Assembly (NCBI RefSeq): GCF_028389875.1
Contig: NC_084682.1
Coordinates: forward strand, 7,574,001 to 7,638,000
Direction of reading: 5' to 3'
From: Rhea pennata
Taxonomy: Eukaryota > Chordata > Aves > Rheiformes > Rheidae
Length of the DNA stretch: 64,000 nt
Positions 38,801-53,800 of the stretch are shown here, in pieces. How positions within the stretch are numbered: the stretch's first letter is position 1; each line of letters starts with the position of its first letter. The notes below the pieces were generated by a model. It saw only the letters and a list, made by a program, of their open reading frames with translations. It searched no databases and was not told the origin of the DNA. The position numbers were made by a program, and so were the translations under genes.

Positions 38801-41800
38801 AGCCCCAGCCTCGCTGCTGAACTGGAATTCTACAGAATTCTGCCTCACTTTGTTGAAAAAAAAAAAAAAAGGAAAGTTGTATCCAAAAGTGTCACAGCCT
38901 TTGGTCTCCATCCTGAGGTGCCTCTCAGCAGCTTTGATTACAGTTTGAAGTAGGAAAAATGAAATCCCTGAATCTTGTGGATTTTCTCTGGAAAGGCTAC
39001 AGATACCTCTGGAAACAAGGAACTTCTGATGAGTAAACAAGTGATCCTGCTGCTCTGAATGAGGAGATGGGTTTCATTTGTGTGGTGAGGGTCTGGGGAT
39101 CCCTGAGTGAGAAATTCGTAGCATTGTCAACTCCATGTGTTTTCAAAACACAGCTTGGAATCACAAAAATCGTGAAGCTGACTTTAAAACCCTGGCTTAT
39201 GCAACAAAAAGTTCTTTTTCCTTACTCTTTGCTGTATTAACATTTCAAGGTGCATCATGCATGGGGAAACTTGTCTTCTAAGTTTTTTTTTTTTTTTCAT
39301 TCAACATTTGATTAGTATGGTGAAATGCTAGCGTAGAGGTCTGAGCAGACTGTTGAACCATAGTGTTGGTGTTTAAGGATCAGCTGGACTAACATCTGTA
39401 GGGAGTAATGTAGTTTATCTGGTGTGCCTGGGGGCTGGGCAGTGGACTAGGTGGTCATATGAAGTACCTTCTAATATTGTCTTTAAGATGAGGGTTGGAA
39501 ATCAGAGCTTTTGTTTTTTAATGAAGCCAAGTGTTCTTTGTTCATGTGATTCCTGGATCTAGGACATTTTGAAACACACCAAACTTAATGATTTTGCTGA
39601 TGGATATAATTGTACAAATTAGCAGTGCTCCACTCTGACTCCAAGATCTCATGACCTTTTCCTCAAGTTCTGTCATTTCCCCTCTACCTGCTTAAGTCCA
39701 AGACTGGAACCAAATGCATAAGCAATCTGCGCAAATATACCAAAAGTCTGTGCAAATACAGATTAGCAGCCAGAACCAGTGACCAGAGGGACATGTAAGA
39801 CTGGATGCATGAGTAAGTGGTTGACTGACGCTCATTATATTATGCAAGCGTGTTTTCCCTATGCTGAACTCTGGCACGTTACAGGATATTGCAAAAGTGC
39901 CTTATTTACATAGCAGACCGAGAAAAGCTGCTGGATGTTGTCATGGCTGCAGTGAAAATAATTTTAGCCCCAAGGAGTTGGTGATGTTGTACTTCTCGCC
40001 AGATAGACACCTTGAGCAAGAGAGAAGAGGCAGTTTTCTTTGTGTGTGTGTGTATTGCACACATTCATTGAAATGTATCTGATGCCAAAGCACATTTTGC
40101 AAGGCTTTCTGTCTTTGTTCAGTCCTTGCAGGGAAGAAACCCAGTGGTCAATGGAAAATTCAGTAATATTTTTCAAACTCCTAGAGGTTGGCTAGTGAGC
40201 AGCAGTAACTCTCTTAATAATGCAAGGGCATTCAAGCAGTCTTGGTTTGTGCAGAGTTTTATCTTGTTGCATCTGGGGCCTCATGTCTTCAAGTGAGAAT
40301 TATCCAAGTCCCGGGCCAAATTCAGTCCGTTCATTTGTGTGTCTCCCCAAAGGCAGCAGAGGGTAGAAGTGGAAAATAACCTTTACCTGGCCAATGTAAG
40401 ATTGTCACTGGGAGAACACCTGGTGTCAGATAATCCTCCTAGTCCCACACATGGCCTGTGATTTTATGCTCCTCTGCAAGCATAGATGTGTTTGCAGCTC
40501 ATGAAATAGATAAAATTTCCAGAATAAACGTTTATTTTCTTTGTGATGACCCATGATACAAGCCAGTAATTTTGGAGTCGTTGTTCAAGGCATCAGTAGG
40601 GCTATGTTAAAGAACTAAGCTGGGGTTCTGTGACTCATGTTTTCACTTAATCTAATTTTGAAGGAAATAATTTTGAAGGAAATATTTTTGTTCTCTGACT
40701 TTAGGAATCTCTGAATTCAGTTCATCTTCTGCTTCTGTTTATATATATATATGCACACACATTGCTTAGAAGCAGAGGTTTTGGAGACGATTTTACCACT
40801 TCATTTTCTGCACCCCAGCTGAAGAACTGCATTTTGTAACCTTTGTTGGGTTAGATTCTAATAGCCTGAGATATTCTGTCTTTGCCACAAGGAGATCCAG
40901 CATCCTTCCTGTTTCTCAAGAACACTTTTTTAGGGCTCTTGAATCAACTGCTGTTCTGGTAATACCTCTCTTTGTCCTTTAACAAGCTGAAAGTGTAAAG
41001 TAACTGCCTGTTGTGCATGCAGGTGATAGCTTTGGTGCTGTAGCTGAGCTTCAGATGTTCTGCTTCATTCCCTTAGAAGGCAAGTAGATTTTGTTATGGG
41101 AACATTTAAGCTATTGCTTAAGGGTTTGTGGAAGTATTGAAGGACTTTTGGCTTGAATTGGAACAGAGAGCACAAAATAGTCTTGTGGTCTGTAGTTCAA
41201 GACTTAAAAAGGAAGTTATTTTGATTGGGAAATTTCTGGATCTGATTTTCAGTTAGAGGCATGCTAATTTATACCAACTTCAGAGGTCTGCTTGGCTCTA
41301 GCTGCTGAGAACCTATTGCTGTGCCATTAGTAGGCTGAGGGTTGCTAACTTAATGTTTTCATGCCTTACAGATCCTCTTCTTTCCCTGTAGCTCTTGGGG
41401 ACAAAGGAGAGGGGCTACACATTGGATCTAGATTGACAAAGGTGGTACCTGATGGGGATGATCTGAGCCTTCCTGATTTGGTGTTACCTATTCACGTTTG
41501 GAAGTTCATGGTACCCCATGCAGAAACTCTTCCGTGGTCAGGAGCATGAGCTTCTGGGGCTACACATGGCAGGAGCTACAGAGGAGAAAGTTTCTTCATG
41601 CTGAACTGCAAATTTGAGAATCAATGGGGAAGGGTGGGAATAGCCTAGACAGCTGCGTCTGGGCTGGTGCTCATACATTGCAACTATTTTCTGTGCCTAT
41701 TTAACTCATTTGCTGAAGTAATCTTTCTACCATCACTCTTTTTTTCATCTTTTTAACACAACTACATTTTGATCATGTTTCTGTGATGCATGCCCATTGC

Positions 41801-44800
41801 CTTGGTGTCAGTCAGAATAATTGTTTACAGTGCTGGAAGGGGCTAGCTTGGCCTTTTGCTTTCTGGTGTTATTTTCCAAAGAGGAAGTGCATGTTTAGTT
41901 GTTAAATGATCCATTGGGCAGCCTGATCTGCTGGCAGAACCAGCTCTGCCAAAGGTTCTTGGGTAGCCTTCTGTGCCCCTTTCCTCATCTTGTGAAATCC
42001 CTTCTCCCAGGCTTAGCATCTGTCTATAAGTCTTTTCATGTTCTTAGATGAGAAGACTTTACTAAAGCTTCTGACTGTGGATAAAGAAAGAACTCAAAAC
42101 AGCTACTGGAATGTTTATTGTACTTCAGCCTTTGGGAAATAGATGCAATACACAATCAGGACGGTACAGGAATGGTTCTGACTGTGGGGCATTTCACACA
42201 GACTTTGCAGAAGGGATGTTCGGTTACGACATGTGGGTTCTTCACTAGCTGTATATTTCAGGCAGAAAATAGTCTTACCACTTGCACACAAAGCTGATCG
42301 ATGTTTTCCTATGATAACCTGATCTTCAGTCATTTTTGCTTTGCAGGTGCAAGGTACCTTGTTTTATCCTGAAAGAGCATGTTTGCTTTTACATCTTCCT
42401 TTCCCAACTCAACTGAATATAGACTTGAACAATAAAATCTGTACAAATTTCAGCTTTGCTTATGAACTTCTGTGCAGGGTGCTGGCAAAATTTTCCTTAG
42501 TGTGGTTTTACATGGGTTACTGTAAGAGGTAGCCTTTGAGGAAATGCTGGCTTTCAGGTTGTCTGCTGTGAGTCTGTATTCATGAGCATTTCTTTTTTTT
42601 AGTGCTGGTGGTAGCCTTGGCAGGCAAGAATTTGCTTCTTGGGAAATCCAGGACAGGTGTTTTCTTGAATAAAGCAGTATTATTACCTTAGAAATGTTAT
42701 GACTTGTAACTGGCCTGGTTTTCATGGGCAAACATTGTATTAGATCGGCATGATCAGTCCTGTAGCTCTCTGTGTGCCAATTTTACCTTCAGGGAATTAC
42801 TGTCCTTTTTAATGATTCATTAGTTTTAACAAAGTGCATCCAATGAATGCAGCTGCTCTTGTTGGCTGGGATGGGGGAGGGTGAGAAGTCACAGACTTAA
42901 ATTGCAACTGGGGGCACTAGGAAAAACTTAAGTGCCAAGGAAGAGATCATGCAGGGAGAGAAGGGAGCTGCCATCGCAGATCAAACAGGCCTCATTTGGC
43001 AGGGGTTGAAATGGAGCAGCTCCAATTCACTATCAGCCCAGCACCGTGCAGAATTTAAAGATAGAAAAGCCAAATTCAGCATTAGCATGGGGATTAATTC
43101 AGCGTGATGCCTTTGAAACACTTAGCTTTATGGGGGAGTAGCTGAGCAGGGCCATGAGAGGTTGCAGTCAGTGTACCCGATCTTTCAGGCCCTGAGGGTC
43201 TGTGCTGCTTGCAGGGCTCCTGGGAGCTGAAAGAATTTGCACCATAACAGACCTAAAATGCAAAACCAAGGCAAAGGGAAGGGTCCTGTTCAAACACCAG
43301 CTCAGAGTATTGTGGGTGAGACTTGTGCCCATATTTCCCTGTGCTTTAATTTGCTGTCAGAGCTCCTCCCTCTAAAGGCTACTGGATCCCGTCTTTGTAC
43401 TGACTCCAACCTGACTGCTTCTCAGATGTTTTGAATCAAGGGCTGGGTTTTGTTTTATTTTATCTTTCTATTTTTTCTTTGAAAGATTTTTTTTTTTTAA
43501 TGAATGTGTTTCCCCGTTGTTTCCTTCCTGCATGTTGATCTCGTATCCGCTGTAGGCATGACGGCTATTCTGATGTCAGCCGCTGGACTCCCCGTGCACC
43601 TCACCTGTGTGCCGCAAGCTGCCAGCACCCATAAAGCCACTAAAAAACACAGCTCAGTTAAGGAGGGGAGGAAAATGTCCAAGAAAGGTAGTTTCTGCTC
43701 AAACTCTGATATTTGCTTCCATCTCCTTCTTTTTATCTCTCTGCACTTATTCTGCCTCCTTCCTTTCCTCTTGTCTTTCCCTCTACCCTCTTGGCTCTTC
43801 TGATTTGACTGATGATGTTCATCCCATCAGGACGAGAAGCAGGGCACTTCTTCTCTGGTCTGCATGGTCTCTGACAGGCTGTAAAATAAGATGATGAAAT
43901 AGACCCTACCCTGTGGAAGTTCTGCTTGTTTTCATCAGTCGTTAAGGCTGGAGCAACCCAGCAGTTCTCTGTGCATGTGAGAGGCCTCTGCAGTCTCCCC
44001 CATGATCCCTCTATACACTCTTGGGAAGTCCTGGAGATCCATGTGCCATGACCTTCTCTGACTCATTTGTGGAGCAAGACTGGGAGCTGGAGAACCCTGA
44101 TGGAGAGCATTTATCCATGTGTTCATTCAAGAGAAGGACTGCTCATGAGCCATGCTTGTCATGATTGAGCCATGGGATGAGAAGGATCTTTCAGACGAGC
44201 AGATCCCTGAGTTATTTAGGGCTTTTAAGGTCAAATTATGTTGCATTTATTTTCTCTGCTCTGCCTAGGGTGGAAGGTGGTGAATTCGAGCCCTCTCTGG
44301 TAAACATGCTGCAGCAGGAGGGCTGAGAAAGGCCACGCTACCCCAGCTCTCCTACCAAGCTGAGCCATCTCCAGACTAAGGTCTTTGTTCCTCCTCTTGT
44401 GTTGCTGGTATTCTGCACCCTCAGCCTTGTGGAGCCTGAGGGCTTCCAATTTACAGCACTCAGCAGAGCCTGGGTCCCATTAGGGTGTGCTGACCATGCC
44501 TTGGGGCCCTGCTAGGGCTAGTGAATCCAGCATGGTGTCGCTGTATGTATTGCTTGTCAGCCCACGCACAAGTGTGCTGGGACAGTTAACTTCCACCACC
44601 AAACCTAAGATGCTTCTTCAGTTAAGAGGGGAGTTACTAGCTCCAGATTTCTACCTGAGGGAGGCATTTAGCATGGAGATAATTGTATTTAAGAGAAAGA
44701 GGGAAGAGGCGTCTGCTGTCTCAAGGAGTGTGTTGGTGCCAGTATCTCTGTCCCCGGAATCTGTGCATGCAGTGAGGAGCAGTGTGGGTCAAGGCGTGAC

Positions 44801-47800
44801 AGGGAAGTGAGGTCGGAACCTGTTTGAAGGAGACAAGAAGGAGGATTGAAGGAAAATAGTAAATGTGGAGGGAAGTATCTTGCAGAATGTTTTATGGAAG
44901 GAATTGGGGGGGGAGGAGATGATGATGGCAAGAACAGGAGAGAGCAGACAAATGTGGAGTAGGATGTGTGATAGAGGAGGAGGAGAAAAGCAGGGGGTGG
45001 CAGGAGAAGCAGGAAAGAACAGGTGGAGCAAAAGAAAATGTGAAGTAGAGGAGAAAAACCAAGTGGAGGTGGGTGGCAGAGGGTGGCTGAATGAGGAACT
45101 CGCTACGCAGAGCCAGCTGGCAAGGTGGCAGCTGAAACCTGTTCCTGGTATTTAACTTTCTTGGTGCAGGCAGTATCGATACAGCCCTCTGCAGCAACAG
45201 TTTCTGCTTCAGGGTGTTCCTGGCTGCGTAAGAGGGATGAGGCTGCACAGCAGAAATGCCCTGTAAACTCAACAGTGCAGAAATAGAGCTGCTGAGTGTC
45301 CAGGACCTCCTACAGAGACACTTAAACACGTCTCTTGCTGTTAGTGCAGCTCCGACAGCTCGCAGCGGAGGTGGATATCAGTGGTGTCCTGCTAGGGAAT
45401 AGAGCCTGGCCATGAACTTGCAAGGGATGGGAACAGCGTGGCCCCATAGGTGCTGCTCATGGTGAGACTGAGCTATGGGAAGGCTGAGAGCAGAGCCTGA
45501 GAAACCAAAAGCAGGATCTGCAATGGGTGTCAGTCACCTACTGCCAGTTTATTTAATAAACATAGTCTCATTTACTGCAAGGTGTGACCATAATCATAGA
45601 GTCATGGTCCCCTGAAGTCCCTCCTGCCCTGCAGTGTGGTTGTCTGTCAGATGCTTTGTGGTAGTGTCCATCTCACTACAGCACTGAGAGCAGAAGGGTT
45701 CTGTGCTGCTCAAAGCCTCCAGCATCATCCGGGGTTGGAGGATAAGCCATTACGGTGTAAGCGTTTGGGTGGTTTACAAGAATGTGATGTTATTAGGAGG
45801 ATACATCTTTGGATTGTCGAATGGGATGGGGAGAGCAGCCTGCACAGAGCATGAGATGAGTGAACGGAGATGGCTGGTGGGTGAAAAGGATGGGGCAGGA
45901 GGTGGGTGTGTGAGTGATACCTGATCAGGTATCTGCTGAGCGGGTGGGTTTGGAGGGAGCAGAGGGGTCTTTGTACTCATGCCAGACATTACATATCCAG
46001 TCTACCAGCCCAGGACCCCATATGCTATGCAAGATGCATGTTCGTTGGTGCTTGGGGCCGCCCCTGGGAGGGAGCACACGCTTATTGCCAGCGTGGGCTG
46101 TTAGCTGCACGCCAGCCAAAGGCAGGGTTTTACTCAGGCAGGGGCTGAGCAAACCTTCCTGCAGCCCCGTGCCCAGCCTTGGGGGAGCTGGCCCAGCCCC
46201 AGCCCCAGCCCCAGCCCCGCGCCGGGGCTTGCTGGGCCACCCCGGAGAGCTGGGCCCTGCGTGTCTGCCAGCTCCCTGCCGCGGCTCACCAATGCCATCT
46301 GCTGGGGCGAGAAAGCTTCAGGCCTGAGGAGCGCAGAGGGGACACTGGGAGGAGGGATGAGTGTCTGTGCAGGGACCAAACAGCTGCTTCTCCCACCTGG
46401 CAGTGCAGGATTTGCCGCAGCCATCCCAGTCAGGATGCTGTAGTGGAGATGCATTGCCTGCTCTGCTGGCTCCAGCGCTGACCCGTGAGAAGGGAGAGCC
46501 TTTCTTTGTTCTAAATTTGTTAAAATCCACCCACTTACTTTAGAAAATGAGATTGCCAGTCCTGCAGAGCACTGAGTGTACAAGTCCCTAGAGGCAGAGG
46601 GTGCTTAGTACCTCCTAGAAACAAGCTCTGCCTGTACCACACCCCTCCTGGCTTAGAAACACTGTTCTGCAGTGAAAGTAATGAGCCTGGCTTCTGATCA
46701 AACTGTTCTTTTTTCCCTTTACAGACCCTGTAGCTGTAAGGGGCAGAGATGGGCCTATTTCATGCTCTACATTTGTGTCACATGCCCTTCTCTTTCCTCT
46801 GTCTCACCCCTCCAGATTTTTCCATCAAGCACTCCAGCAAAAGTTGTGCATCCAGGTGCAAGAGCATCGGTATGCTGCTGCAGTAGGTTGTGGTGGGTGC
46901 AGCATGCCCCTGCCAGGCCGCTTCTTGCACCATATATTTCAAGTACACGGAATATTTTAAGGATGAACCTGTGTCTGCGTGTCAGTCCGGCTGCATGCTG
47001 GTTGAGGCAGGGTTCATGAAACTGCAGCCAGTTTTGTGACTAGCTGGGTTATGTTAAACAAAGATGCTAATTTGTCAGGACTCGTTACGGTTGTCGCTGT
47101 TCTGGCAGTGATGTGCCTGGTGCAGATGAATCCTGGGCTGTAGGTGCTGCAGTTCTCCGTCTCGGGGAACGCGCGGTCTCTAGGCAGGCGGCGTGCCGCC
47201 GGTGCTGGCGCGTGGCCCGGCAGCGGCTCTGCCCTCGTGATCGATGAGCACTGCATTCCCGCTGCTCGGCAGGGCTCTGCGCTTCCTCAGGCTGCTGCAG
47301 TCGCTGCTGTAAGCCAACGCTTGGGCCGTGCTGTGCAGTCAGTGCACGCTGAGACTGCGTTGGGTTTTCTGAAGGCGGGTGGGTCGTCCAGCTCTCTAAT
47401 AGTGCTGCAAAAACAGTGGAGACTGCAGCAACGGAGCTTCTCAGCCTTCCCAGGGGACTTCAGAAGGGAGAATGTGCCTTCTAGGGGCTGGAGGCCTCTT
47501 GTTAGCTTTTGGCTGATGGGATCAGCATGCGCTGGTGTGGAGGTTTCTCTGCAGGCCCTCTCAGGGGAGGACGCTCGCGTGCAGAGTACAGCAGTCACAA
47601 AGGCAGAGGAAACGAGCACACGTGTCCTTTCCTGCCAGGCACGACCAGATCTGACCAGGCAGGCAGAGTAATCCCAGCTGATTCTTTCAGATTGCTCCCC
47701 TGTGTCCCGTCCATCTGCAGCAGGTGCTGCTTTAGTTGCCAGCAGACCATGCCAGTGCCTGCAGGAAGGGTGGCACTGGGGAGTCCATCGGAAAACAGGG

Positions 47801-50800
47801 AAGCTCGCTGTTCCGGTGTGGGACCGCTTCTGTAAAGCAGACGGGCTGTGGTAACAGGGAAGCTCTGCACCACAAGCAGGGCAACCTGATCGTTAGGCTT
47901 TCCTACTGAACCGCTAAATATGAAGAAACTTGTTTCTAATGCTAGGCCTCCCCTCACCCTCCTGCTCTTTGGGCAGCCCGCTTGGGAATTGAGACCAGTA
48001 GGTCCAGCCCTGGCAAGTCCGGAAAACGGAGGGCACAGATGATGAGAGTTAAGTGGCTGTCCATGACATTAACTGGAAACAACTTGTGTCTGGCCTATGT
48101 AGGGTATCAAAAGAAGAGTCTGCTGTCAACCATATGGATCACTTTGGGTTGTAGAAGGAGGTATGTTGCTGCTGCAAGCATTTGGTTGCTGAGCAAGGAT
48201 TCAAAACACATCTGTTAAATGTTACCCATGGAAAGCCCTTGCTTCAGCAAGCAGTTTATTATCTACAGGCAGGAAGGCGAAGCATTAAGAAAAATCATTA
48301 TACCTCTCTTCGTAAATGAAAGAATGGTAAACATTCCTTCACATCCCAGATAAATCAATAGCACAACGTTAGGCCAGCTGGTGATAAACAACATCAGTCA
48401 AGTCTACCATAGCATTTTCAATACGTTATTGAATCCTGATAACTATAGGGACTGAACAGGCTTTGATGATCCCAAGGGATCAATAAAACAAAGGAAATTT
48501 GGAAGCAAATATGTCTATAGAGCAAATGGTCCAATAAGGAAGAGATTCATGTGCTGAACAGTGGTGGCTCATGCTCTGCTAGGTGCTGTGACTGCATAGG
48601 CCTGGTTCTGCGTCCCCTGTGTGTCACTGGGAGTTGACTGCCAGGTATGCTGGTCTGCCTGGGGAAGAGCCTCTCTGAGGCAAGGCTGTGTGGGCTCAGC
48701 CACCTGTGCTGAAACCAAGTCGTCAGTGTCAAAAGGCTTTCTTGAGACTGGACATTCAAGCACTTACAGCTGGGAACAGATTTCCTAAAAGCATTTGGGC
48801 TTCCTAGCTCTTTCTCTAGACAACCTTGGTGGAACTAGATGCATCAGAACATTATCACAGCAAGGTGATAGGAACACTGCATTTCCTATGCCCAAATCAG
48901 GGATGCTACCATGCAAACCCATCAGGTGTGAGTTTCCTGGGGTAGACTGAGGGTTGCGTTCTCCCCTCTTCTGCCCATCTGGTTGCCTCCAGCTCCATGC
49001 TAATCCTGGTTGGTGAGATGGTGTTACACCATCTGCTTTGTCCAGAATCCCTGTTGTACCCTGCAAACTGCAAGAACATTGTCCTCACTTTTACTGAGCT
49101 CTGACCCTGGGATTTTTGCTGCCTCTTTTTGATCTCAGTTGAATGAGCATGGCCAGTTCTTGGGCAAGACATCTCTTTGTTTCTCTGGGCTGCTACAGAG
49201 GAAGGAAAGACTACAGTGAGAGTTCTGCACAGCAGAGGCTGCAGGAAAGGAAAGCCCTCCACTGTCTTGATCAAGGTGAATTTCTTTAAAGCTGGTCAAA
49301 TTTGTTGTGCAGATTGGAACAGGTGATCTGGGGTGTTCTGCCAACTAGTGGGCTGGTGTCTGTGTGCTGGTGTAACACAGCCTGTCTGCTGGCTTTTCTT
49401 CAGCCACTTCATCCATGCATCTCTCTGACATAGCCTTCTCCAGCCCTTTGGCAGAGGCTCCTGGAAAAAAACAATCAGAAGGAGAGGACTTGCCAGTCAG
49501 TCTGGCAGGCAGCATGGGATCCTCAGGAATGGTAACATCATGGTCACTATGATCAGGTTTTCATGGAAGCAAGTGGAGGTATGGTGGATATCATTTCACC
49601 CTGCTCACATGGTGTTCTTCAGCAGGGTGCTCAAAACCTGCAAAGCAGAGGGAGCTGAAGCCCCCATCTTCCCTGTGATAGTGAAGGGCTCTTCCCATTA
49701 CAGACTAGAGCTTGATTCCAGCTGCCACATGTGAAAGTGCTACCCCTGTATTTCCCAGTTATTAGCCTGGAGCAGGGTCATCTCAGAGCACTACTCAGCT
49801 GGGAGGGCTGCAGCCACAGTAAGCACCAAGCTATGCTCTGATGATGAGCTGAGATGGTTCAGACTGATCACATCCCCCTGTGACTCATTCCGGGCTACCA
49901 CCTCTGCACGCATTGCCTGTGAGCAAGGTCCCAGCAGAGAGCATTTCTGGATCCATTTCTCTTCTTTGGAAAAGGCAAGGCAAGGAAGAGGTTTTCCTTG
50001 TGAGGTTTGGTTATGAGGCCTTGAAGCAGCTCCTTGCATTGCTGAGCGCTCTTAACCTGAGAGCTGGAAGGCTGGGACTTGCCCAGCCACTTGGCTCGTT
50101 TTCCCCACCCTTGTGGCAGCTCATGTAAACATGATTCCCAGGGGATTTTGGCATGCCATGAGGTAGAAAACACTTGTTTCTGGGTTTGGCTTATTATTAA
50201 TGCTTATTTTATCCTGTTATCTCCTTCCTGGCTAAGAGACTCTGGAGGGCTAGATGGGTGATCCTCAGAGGACTTCTCTGCCTGAAGTATCAGGCATACC
50301 TTCTCCTGCCCAGTGCTGGAGCCCAGCACCAGCCTGTTTCTGCAGGGACTGCAGCAAGGAGCCTGGGGGGAGGCTTTCTTTTCATCTTCTGGCTTCTTGC
50401 TCTGTGCACTCAGTCATACCTTGTTCCTTCTCCCATTGCCAGAAGCCTAGTGTTTCAGGACGGCCAGGAGTCCCCTTCTGAAAACATTTCTTCGTAATGA
50501 CTGTATCTTAATTTAGGAGAGCTTGACTCTCAGTTCATCTGTCTTCCTTAGCTAAATGGTTTTTCCACCCACTGTAGCTTTCTGCCTCCCTTACTTGTAT
50601 TGCTCCAAAGCTAACTTGTTCCCAGTGAAAAGATATATAACTGATTGCATCTCACCAACTGCTTCTGTCATGAGGGCTTGTTCTGTCCTCCAGGGTGCCC
50701 CCAGAGTGCTAGCTGTGTGCGGAGGTGGCTGTTTGGGGAACAGGAATCTCCTACTTGATTCAGGATATAAGGAAAGGACCTGAGCCATCCTGGTCTTTGC

Positions 50801-53800
50801 CTCTTTAATGACAGGGCATCACTGTGACACGTGAGCTGTCCTCCCCTTCTGCTTCACCATGTTTGCCTCTACCATGAAAAGTGACTATCCAGAAAATGGC
50901 ACCCATCCCTTCCTCACGGTGACAATAACTGCTTTTTTTGGGTGACAGAACAGCTCAAAGAGGTAGTGCTGGCTCTGGTGTGGCTGTCTCTTTGTCCAAG
51001 CATGGCTTATTCAACTGCAGAGACAACTCTCATGAACCCTCCATCTTCCCTGAAGTTGACAGAGCTGAAGATGTGTGGTGTGCAAGTACACCCACAGGTC
51101 TGACACTCAACTCTTGCACATGGCGATGCCTCATGAGGTACACTGGTGCTCTACTTCTGCCTGGGATTGTGGCTGTTAAAAGCATATTTCTGTATTAAAT
51201 CCCAATCAGTCCATGCCCGACAGTAGTTTAGAAACTTCTCCAAGAGCAGAGTTCTTTATGAGAAGGTGTCTGGAAGTCAAGGATGCCCTGGAGTGTTGGG
51301 CATCGATGCTCCTGAGGTGTCCAGCCTTTGTTAGTACTTTCCTTGCTCCCAGAGCAGCATCAGCAGCCAGGATAAGAGAAGAGAACACACAAGAGCTACA
51401 CCTTAACCAACCTATCACTGCACGGCTTTTCTCCCTCATCTCTCCCAGAAGTAGATTTGGGGCAGAGCAGGAAAGACAAGGAATTCCCCTAGCCAAGTGA
51501 CAGATCTCTTTTTTGCGTCCTGCCAGATGGAGTCATAATGCTGCTTGTGCAAATGTTTCCTTTTATAGGCTGGTGGAAGAACCTGGCAGCCTCCGTGATG
51601 GGCCTGATGACTGGTAAGGAGCTCATCATCTCTTGCATAGGACTAGGCGCCCTGCAGAAGTGTTGGAAGTGCTTGCTGACTGTCTGTAGGGTGACAGGAC
51701 CAGCCACAGGTTTGTGCAGGCAAGGCCTTGCTGCGTAGCTCTGCTTGCAGCAGAAAGACTGGCTGGAAGTTGAAGCTATATCTGATGGCCTCACCAGGAA
51801 CGTGCTCAGGATACTGTGTTTTTGCTGCTTGATCCTTTATGCTGGCTCTCATAGTGCTTCAGAGGGGACAGAGCATCTGCGAGATCCGCTCTTGCATGCA
51901 GATAGCATGCAAAACTCCATCCCTGGCTTCTTGCAAAGTGGAGGCCTGCATTTGAGAGGGCAGGGCTTGTGTGATGGGGTGGGGGCCAGGCCTACCTGGC
52001 TGGCAGGCTGCACTGGTGTCTGTGCTTGGGGAGAGGGGAGCAGGGATTACATTTAGAGAAAGATGAGGGTGTCTGTGTCCTGTACTGCAGATAGGATGCT
52101 TGTTATGACACTGGTTTATTTTTTATGCCTTGTGACTTGTTCTGTGTCTTGCTGAATTTGAGTATGTGAAAAGCTCACAAGAAAGGCTGCTGTTTCTTGT
52201 TAGGGATGCAAGACTAATTCTACGGTGCTAAAAATAAGGCCTGAAGTTTAGTGTATTGCTGGATTTCTGCTTGTCAGCTGCCAACAGCAGTGTTTGGCTA
52301 TGTCTCACCTCGATGTGGAAAGGTCCAATGTCAACTAGGGCAATGTGGGAATGCTTTTTTCCCTTTAACAGCACAGAGATCATAATCATCTCTTTCCCAC
52401 TGAGACTGCAACATCCTTGAGTTTTGTCATAGCTGATTTCTGGTGTGTGCAAAGAAAATAAAGCCAGAACCTGGTTGTCATCCTTTGGGGTATGTGGGGA
52501 AAACTGGAGCTCAGCAACTACGAGCAGACCTCCGGAGTGCTGCACAGCAGCAAAGATCTGCTGTTCTGTAGCAGCTCCTGCCCTCTTGAGAGAGAACCTG
52601 CAAGTGAGCAGAGGTTCAGGCTGGTGAGTTCTCCAGTCTGTGTCTCTCACAGTGTTAGTGCTAGCCATCTGGTAGCAAAGCATTTGCAGGGCTTATGTGG
52701 ATCAATTGGAGCAGCTGCTTCAGCAGAGACCTTTTCTTCCTCTCTAACCCTACCTTTCTTGTTGGCGTCCTGGCCAGCTACTTGCTCTTCTCCCCTTCTC
52801 CTTGGCATCACCCTTGCAGCCTGTCATATTTCATGGTGTGTCTGATTTTTTTATTTTTTTTTTTTGTCTCTTTTTCTCACCTCTCTCCTTGTGCAGCAAC
52901 ACCAACTGAGCCAGAAGCAGTGGTGAGGAAGTACCTGGAAGAGCTGAAGGGTGCTCCTGCTGATGAGGTAAGAGGGGAGGAAGAGGCACGCATGTTGGAC
53001 TACTCACTTTATCTTGCTGCTTGTTGGATGAAAGGCTACCCTAGCTTCCTTCCTGCCTGCCTGGGTGCCCATGGATGGTGGTCCAGCCTCCTCACCTTAG
53101 GAGGAGTGCAAGAGTGAGAGTGTGCAATAAAGGAGCAGAGGCAGTCCTAATTTTAGACTCAGGATCTCAAAGCCAGTGTGGTCTTGGCCTAGGTAATTGT
53201 TACACAAGGCTCACTTGAAATGTCACCCTCCTTGCAACTGGAGCAAGCTGGGATCCAGCTGATTCAGTTGTTTTATAGGATAATTAGCTCAGAGGTAAGT
53301 GTTTACATCCCCTTTCCAGTGAATTGACTTTGGCATGCAATCCTGTGCTGAGCAACTAAAAGATGCTGAGTGAACTGTGCCCTGAAAGTGCCCGTTGCTT
53401 TTCAGTGAAGAGAGGAAAACTGTGGGTAAGGGTTCAGATGGAGACCTGCAGGTACCCATGAGTAGGGAAATGTCTCTGGCTGTTTGCCTGTCTTTTACTT
53501 GCAGAGGATTGTGGCAAAGGAAGCACTGTGTGGATCAAATAGCCTTGTGATTCTACCAATGCCTTCTGATTCCTCTTGGAACAGGCTGCAGGGTCTTGGG
53601 TGGAACAGGGAATTTGACTGTTGTCTCTTCCCAGAGCTCAAATTCACAGACTCTAGGCCGTGAACTGCACTGAAGCTGCTCTGTAGAAGAACAGAACATA
53701 AACATGCTCAGTTCCCTACTTGTTCCTTTTAACTGGCAGTTCTTGTTCTGAGCTGTCCAGGAGGTAGTGGAGTGAGATGGAACCAGCTGGATGAGGAAAT

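Noticed and set aside
41392-41549. Exon-like frame after a CCCTGTAG acceptor in intron 4, joining exon 4 in phase ([12 protein letters not shown]...)
   Set aside because: It reaches a stop without a good donor, has no counterpart in the Deltex family, and exon 4 joins exon 5 cleanly without it.
45588-45640. ATCATAGAGTCATGG-type phrase resembling the reverse complement of a CR1 terminus
   Set aside because: The match is too short and is not followed by the expected CR1 tail body.
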